From Symsagittifera roscoffensis (taxonomy: Eukaryota; Xenacoelomorpha; Acoela; Convolutidae), in the NCBI RefSeq assembly GCF_963678635.1, contig NC_087066.1, positions 30,943,301 through 31,007,300 on the forward strand: a DNA stretch of 64,000 nucleotides. The letters run 5' to 3'. The notes beneath the pieces are model-generated. The model ran no database searches. It was not told the DNA's origin and worked only from the letters and a program-made list of their open reading frames with translations. Both the position numbers and the translations under genes were made by a program. This document shows positions 59,562 through 64,000 of this stretch, in pieces (positions within the stretch are counted from its first letter, which is position 1; every line of letters starts with the position of its first letter).

Positions 59562-60041
59562 TGCTCCGACTTTCAAAGAAAGTAAGGAATGTGTATTCTT
59601 GTTGTGGTTTTTTATTCAGCCAATTTTCGACTTTTTCATTAAGTTTTAAAAAAAAATTTAACATCATGTGAAATATATTGTTGTACCAAGCTCAAATTAA
59701 AAAAATATCATTTATTATGATCTTTTTTCTAAAGTTACCGGGGTTTGAAAATTGTTAACTGGCAAAATTGGGATAATTAACGCTCGATATATTGCGTTCT
59801 TATAACACGCGTAAGTAGCGAATAAATGCATTTCGAACTAAATTGAGGACAGCAATGTAGTTTTATAAAAGCAATCCGAGACGGTAGACGCGCCTTATGT
59901 TTTCTACGTAGCAAGAAAAAACTGGAAAAAATGATTAAAAAAAAACATTTTTTTTTTCAATTTTTTTGTCAATTTTCAACCAATTTGGTTCTTTATAATT
60001 GTCTATAAAGTACAATTCGCCTTGATATACGAACAGTCTTG
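59562..60041 (-). repeat. Hairpin-ended CpG-core repeat, degraded
   Basis: Reverse copy with TGCTCCGACTTTCAAAGAAAG at the left, AATTAACGCTCGATATATTGC at the core and ATATACGAACAGTCTTG at the right. A separate forward fragment of the same family (TTATCAGGCGAAGCGCTGA) lies at 59386-59430. Confidence 0.65.
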
Positions 60042-60144
60042 ACTAGTTGTTTCAAAAAGCTGCGTCAATTTGAGTATTGAGAATTGAACTAAATTGCTGC
60101 TCTTGCGGTAATGGTAGAAACTATATCGAGCACTAAAATTCCTT

Positions 60145-60614
60145 AACAAGACTGGTGGTCCATTAGGTCAAAACCCTGATTGTTACGACTGCCACTAAAT
60201 TGGTCGCAAATAGTTTTTAGAAAAAGAAAAAATTGGAAAAACTATGAATTTTAGATAATATCAAATACCAAAAACAAAAATATTAGTCGTAAAAAAATTA
60301 GTGCGACCGGTTAGCCAGCCTCAATTCACTTTGGAAGAATTTAATTGTGCAGGATAAATTGACACGCATAAATATTTTGCGTTACGCTTTCAGCATAATT
60401 AATAAAATCTTCAAAGCGCGCAGAAATTAGTCTAGAGCATGGCCAAATTGGCTATTTTAAAGCTCCCAAAACTTGGCAAAAAACGATCGGAGGTAAAATT
60501 ATCTTTTTGATTTTTAGGTAGTCGATTTCTTCAGAGAGGCATAAAACTTGTTAAAGACTATTATTTCGATTGCCATGCATAAAAATTTCGCACTTTCTTC
60601 AAAAGTCGGAACAA
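60145..60614 (+). repeat. Hairpin-ended repeat, subtype B
   Basis: Starts AACAAGACTGGTGG and ends AAAAGTCGGAACAA, with the subtype B middle (GCGACCGGTTAGCCAGCC, GCGTTACGCTTTCAGC, AGTCTAGAGCATGGCC). Confidence 0.7.
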
Positions 60615-60689
60615 TTGGCCTTGGCAACATTCAAACATCCGTAACCCGACAATATGTGTTCAAGATTGAAACTAAAATGAAAGCATATC

Positions 60690-60968
60690 AAGACCAGCTA
60701 GTCTAGCGGTAACGTACTTGACCTGAAACCGAAAGGTCGCCGGTTCGAATCCCGGTCATTCCAAGTATTTTACTACTAAAAAATTGGAATACACTTGATT
60801 TGAACCGGATAAAAAATTTTCTTAAGTCAAACTTGTTTTTAAATGATGTTCTGGACATGAACTTAATTAGACTTTGGCCAGAATTGACTTCTAACTTCTG
60901 GCAAGCGTAAAAATCCCCACTAATTGTTCAAATTAGTGCCAATAAAGTCGTTTTCGATTTCGATTTTG
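60690..60968 (+). mobile_element. tRNA-derived SINE
   Basis: The head (60691-60765) carries an RNA polymerase III A box (TAGTCTAGCGGTAACG) and a perfect B box (GGTTCGAATCC), with an anticodon-stem-like GACCT/AGGTC pair. The acceptor strands do not pair and the T stem has a mismatch, so it is not a working tRNA. About 180 bp of unrelated body follow, and then AATAAAGTCG with a TTTCGA-repeated tail (60950-60968), as found at SINE/LINE 3' ends. Confidence 0.65.
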
Positions 60969-61019
60969 TTTAAATCTTGATAATTTTGTTCCGAAACAGA
61001 TATTATTCCGTTGTTTCCA

Positions 61020-61895
61020 CTTAATGATTTTCGATAATTATTGAAGGAAAAAAATATATATATTGAACAATCGTGTTCTCAATCGAGATACATACAGCCA
61101 ATCTACAGACCGACGATATACTCGACCGACTCACCACAGACCGAACACAGGTGGAAACATGGTCCGCCGACATTCGACGACAAACCAGACGAAACCCTTG
61201 ACGACTCAGTTTTTTGTGAGTGAGAAGTACCTCAGTGAAAGGTGATTGTGCAATTTCACGAAGGTGTATGCAGACAGCTACCTGCAAGTGAGACAGGAAT
61301 CTCCCCAACCGTTTTTGATGGCCGAAATTGACAAAAAAAACTATTGTAAGACGTAACTTTTGAGTTTAGTTTCTTCATAAACCTGAGCTATAATTGTTTT
61401 ACGGTCCTTTAAAGTTTTTTATTGTGACCCATCAAATCCATTCAGTGTGCTAAAATGTTGACTTCATTATCTTTACCGTGCTTTTGCCAATAGTCTAACC
61501 CGAATACCCCACCCAGAAAATCCGAAATCCAAAAAAAAAATCGAAAATCGAAAAAATTTGACTAAAAGTTAAAATTTTGGTTTCATTTGCTAGTTTATAG
61601 TTAGTAGTCGATAAGTCGAACCCGAACCCACCGTTCCGACCCGATAGAAAAAAAAATTGTGAAAATTTTTGAGAACATTTTCGCAAAAAATTGAAAAATC
61701 CGAAATAGACCCCAAATCGTCTAATTTCGGTACTAAACTGACGTAGACGATAAGAAGAAAAAAAATTTTTTTTTCGAAAAAAAAAAAAAAATTGTCATTT
61801 TTTTTGCGAAAAAAAAACAGCCCAGCAAACGTTAGCACTGCAAAATTACACAGTGTACAGACCACTTAGCACTATATCAAGTCAATCCCTTTGAG
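61020..61895. other. Unassigned GC-richer segment and AT-rich spacer
   Basis: 61063-61300 is clearly more GC-rich than its flanks, open in two plus-strand frames for 60 codons each, with GTGAG words at 61214 and 61288 that could be donors. It may be the leader or LTR of the element that follows, but I found no second copy in the window. 61.5-61.8 kb is A/T-run-rich and includes CCGAAATCC/AAAATCGAAAATCG words, with nothing identifiable. Confidence 0.35.
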
Positions 61896-61898
61896 TTT

Positions 61899-61983
61899 TT
61901 GCAACTCCGGTTGTTTCTGAGCAGGCCTGAGATTCTCAAAATCCGGTTGACTTGATTCCCCCCCGATCTTTTTTATCGTGCCG
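61899..61983 (+). repeat. Acceptor-like leader segment, copy 1
   Basis: It begins TTGCAACTCCGGTTGTTTC and reaches TGAGCAG at 61924, followed by a CTTGATTCCCC...TTTTTTATCG tail. It lies 72 nt upstream of the ATG of the 211-codon ORF (measured from the CAG). A near-identical segment sits at the same relative position before the Gag-like ORF (62739). The pyrimidine-rich stretch ending in CAG has the form of a 3' splice site. Confidence 0.6.
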
Positions 61984-61996
61984 AATTCGGTCGTAA

Positions 61997-62632
61997 ATGT
62001 ATAAATTAGCCAGTAGCTCGCTCTCTCGTGCTCATAAAACGTTATGTATAGCCGAGCAAAACCATATATCGCAATACTGTTATGCCTTTGGTGTTTTAAG
62101 TCTCAACCACAAGTACCAATCAAAACGTGCCCAAACTTTTTTAGACGGCGAATTAGCCCATAGAAATGATATAATAATCTGTCACGATCTGATCAACAAT
62201 TCAATCAGCAAGCACAATAGTAACAACGATACAGCACTCACGGAATTTGAACTGCGCAACATTCTGCTTTATTACAAAAGTAAAATTGCTGCAATTGTAT
62301 ACTGTCAACGAGTCGAAACTCCTAAAATCTACGATTTGCTTTGCTCAACGGGCATTTTAAATTTAAGCGTGACTGGCGACTTAATCTCTAAGCGTAAGCA
62401 GAAAGACACTCGCTTCCTCCGTCAGTACTTCCAAATTCACCAAGAAACTGACCTTGAACTAAAGTCTTTCTCGATAGTCCGAAGTAATACGGCAAACTTA
62501 AAAAAAATAAAGAACAAAAAAAGCGGTCCTCTCAAAAAAACGTCGTGCCGAACGCAATCGCCACCTAGCTGTCGAATCTGCAGCAAAGAGCCTTTGATAT
62601 TCTTTGTAGTGTCCATGTATTTCAATTTGTAA
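61997..62632 (+). CDS. Unrecognised 211-codon ORF, probably element-borne
   Basis: An ATG-initiated open frame with balanced codon use, clearly richer in GC than the surroundings. The protein is basic at its C-terminus (KKIKNKKSGPLKK), lacks signal or membrane segments, and has a central region with HDLINNSIS, AAIVYCQRVETPKIYDLL and a TGDLISKRKQK segment. The alternation of beta-strand-like and helical stretches suggests a compact alpha/beta fold, but I do not recognise the family and give no function. It stops 221 bp before a Gag-like frame on the same strand, and both are preceded by copies of the same acceptor-like segment, so they probably belong to one retroelement. The intact frame next to a broken partner is notable. 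Confidence 0.6.
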   Translation: MYKLASSSLSRAHKTLCIAEQNHISQYCYAFGVLSLNHKYQSKRAQTFLDGELAHRNDIIICHDLINNSISKHNSNNDTALTEFELRNILLYYKSKIAAIVYCQRVETPKIYDLLCSTGILNLSVTGDLISKRKQKDTRFLRQYFQIHQETDLELKSFSIVRSNTANLKKIKNKKSGPLKKTSCRTQSPPSCRICSKEPLIFFVVSMYFNL

Positions 62633-62738
62633 TTTAATTCTAAATTACTGTTTTCCTTTTTTTTTTTATTTCCGCTCGCTCTAAATCGTAAAGGCGAACT
62701 TCCCACCCCCTTTGTAAAGTAAAGTGTGACAATCTTTA

Positions 62739-62820
62739 TTGCAACTCCGGTTTTTTCTGAGCAGGTGTGAAGAGTGACATCACACTTGACTTTTTAATCC
62801 CCTTTTTTCGATATTTCACA
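62739..62820 (+). repeat. Acceptor-like leader segment, copy 2
   Basis: TTGCAACTCCGGTTTTTTC, then TGAGCAG ending at 62764, then a short inverted repeat (GTGTGA/TCACAC) and CTTGACTTTTTAATCCCC. The first 26 nt differ from copy 1 at one position; the remainder is alignable with small gaps. The Gag-like ATG is 89 nt after the CAG. Confidence 0.6.
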
Positions 62821-62853
62821 ACCGCCCGCTTTTCCTTTATTTAAAGCTAAGTC

Positions 62854-64000
62854 ATGACAGATAAGCAAGCTCAGAAGCTGTCTAGGTGTTTTGACGGACG
62901 TAGGAAATAAGAGGAGGAATTTTATAGGCTCTATTCAGATCTGAAAGACTCACTCTTAGCAAAGGTAAGGACAGTCAAAGTTGAAAGGTCTATCCAGCAG
63001 TGCCAAATAGCATTAGAAAACGCAATAAGGAAACACGACGACCTTCGCATTCTTGCTCAAAAAACGCTAGAACCTAGCAGTGCTCTCGCTGATCTTGACA
63101 CTTGTTTGATCAGCATTACTTGCGCTCGAGATGAAATGCTGGAATTGTTAATTAAGCACTTGGTAATGGCGAAAACTTTGTTTCCAGAGACTGGAGATGC
63201 TGACCCGCAAGCATCGCGAGCTGCTTCAGCTGTCAGCCGGTCCACCCGATATAGTTCCCTGCACTCTAGAGCGTTTTCAATGACTTCGAGTCAGCGCAAA
63301 CGCGAACTCGAAATAGCAAAATTGCGACGTCTTGAAATCGAGTGACAAAATGAAACAGGTATCCGCCTAAAAGAATAAGAAAACGAATTGACTCTTGAGA
63401 CACTTGTTGAGGAGAACAAACGAAAGCTCAATGAGGCCAAAATAGTTGAAACAGAGTTAATGGATGATGATCGGACATTGATACTGACATCAATAAAACC
63501 GCTCTGCCTTCGAGTAAAACACAACAAGTTGTCGCTGAAACCCGAACAAAAGATTGGGTAGATGAAGCACTCAATACACATTCGTCGGAACTTGCATCAA
63601 CTATAACCATTGCTCCCCGGCAAGAACCTCAACCTCCGGGCATCGCAAATTTGGTTTCTTCGTCTCTACCACCAAGCACGGTTGATCTAATAAACGTCCA
63701 CTTTTTTCCATCCAGTAGCAACCCAAGCGTTTGCCTACCATTACAATCGGTGGTATCATCTACCGTTCATAATTTGAAGATTCCTTCTCAACCTCTCCCA
63801 CCGCCGCCGCTACCACCCCCGCCCCCGTCCTCGCACCCGCTTCCTTTCAATCCACGTATGCCAGCAGCAATGGTCCCCACATTACATGCTTCTGTCCCAG
63901 TTAATACAACAGTCAATACGGCAACCCAGCCGGTGAACCTGATTCCTATTACTGCTCCACCAGCGAGTATTAATAACTCAACTCGTGTTTCAACAAATCA
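62854..64000 (+). pseudogene. Gag-like coiled-coil / proline-rich ORF, broken, runs off the window
   Basis: A frame beginning ATG ACA GAT AAG at 62854 encodes a helical, charged protein. A TAA stops it at 62908-62910; it then runs open to TGA 63343-63345 (segment RKRELEIAKLRRLEIE), meets a TAA about 30 nt further on, and continues as coiled coil. Near 63470 the reading moves to the next frame and stays open to the window end. That tail is Pro-rich, including a run of PPPP around 63790-63830. The layout (helical N-terminus, Arg/Glu coiled coil, low-complexity Pro/Ser/Thr region) resembles the Gag of BEL/Pao-type retrotransposons, but no zinc knuckle, protease or RT is in the window to confirm it. 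Confidence 0.5.

Noticed and set aside
60691-60765. Functional tRNA gene
   Set aside because: A and B boxes are good, but the acceptor strands do not pair, the T stem has a C-C mismatch and the anticodon loop is too long. A SINE body and tail follow.
62437-63610. Minus-strand ORFs opposite the right-end element
   Set aside because: They are shadows of the plus-strand coding frames; composition and breaks fit the plus strand.

Overview
The window is AT-rich (about two thirds A+T), intron-rich animal DNA. The few islands of higher GC are exons and transposons. There are no operons and no bacterial signals. The host gene is a fragment of a neurexin-like gene on the minus strand. Seven exons (57897 down to 20047) splice together in phase. 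They encode the end of one laminin-G/LNS domain, a complete LNS domain followed by a neurexin-type EGF, and most of the next LNS domain. This matches LNS2(end)-LNS3-EGF-B-LNS4 of an alpha-neurexin. The protein is divergent, which suggests a fast-evolving invertebrate or a tunicate; I cannot name the species. The first domains lie beyond the right edge or in exons I did not find. LNS5, LNS6 and the membrane segment would lie to the left and were not found.

Layout, left to right. 1-20 kb is non-coding DNA with scattered repeats. 20.0-21.1 kb holds two LNS4 exons. The 21.1-29.4 kb intron holds a decayed Ty3-type gag (25.8-26.95 kb), a TA-flanked inverted-repeat element and a hAT-like MITE with an 8-bp target duplication. 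The LNS3/EGF exon is at 29.4-29.7 kb, with a decayed partial copy of its 3' end 240 bp downstream in the gene. 29.7-35.1 kb is an intron with a nested repeat pair and a second hAT MITE with an 8-bp target duplication. The next intron (35.4-44.7 kb) carries a complex inverted-repeat element and a 7.18-kb Ty3/Gypsy LTR retrotransposon (36855-44035) in antisense orientation to the gene. That element has 257-bp LTRs differing at four positions, a 5-bp target duplication, an open Gag and a broken Pol. Two LNS exons lie at 44.7-45.4 kb, then a 12.3-kb intron with several MITEs, then an LNS2 exon at 57.6-57.9 kb. The rest of the window, 58-64 kb, holds more repeats, a tRNA-derived SINE, and a second, unrelated retroelement-like unit (61.9-64.0 kb). 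This unit has an open 211-codon ORF and a broken coiled-coil/proline-rich Gag-like ORF, each preceded by a copy of the same roughly 85-bp splice-acceptor-like segment.

Most of the sequence is therefore non-autonomous transposon. At least eight distinct families can be separated by their termini, target duplications or internal structure. The most abundant is a 470-550-bp family with a small hairpin near each end and a CpG-rich core; one copy is nested inside another. The items most worth a second look are the duplicated EGF exon, the duplicated acceptor segment in front of two ORFs, the Gag start codon that straddles the LTR/primer-binding-site junction, and the stacked inverted repeats at 35.5-36.7 kb.
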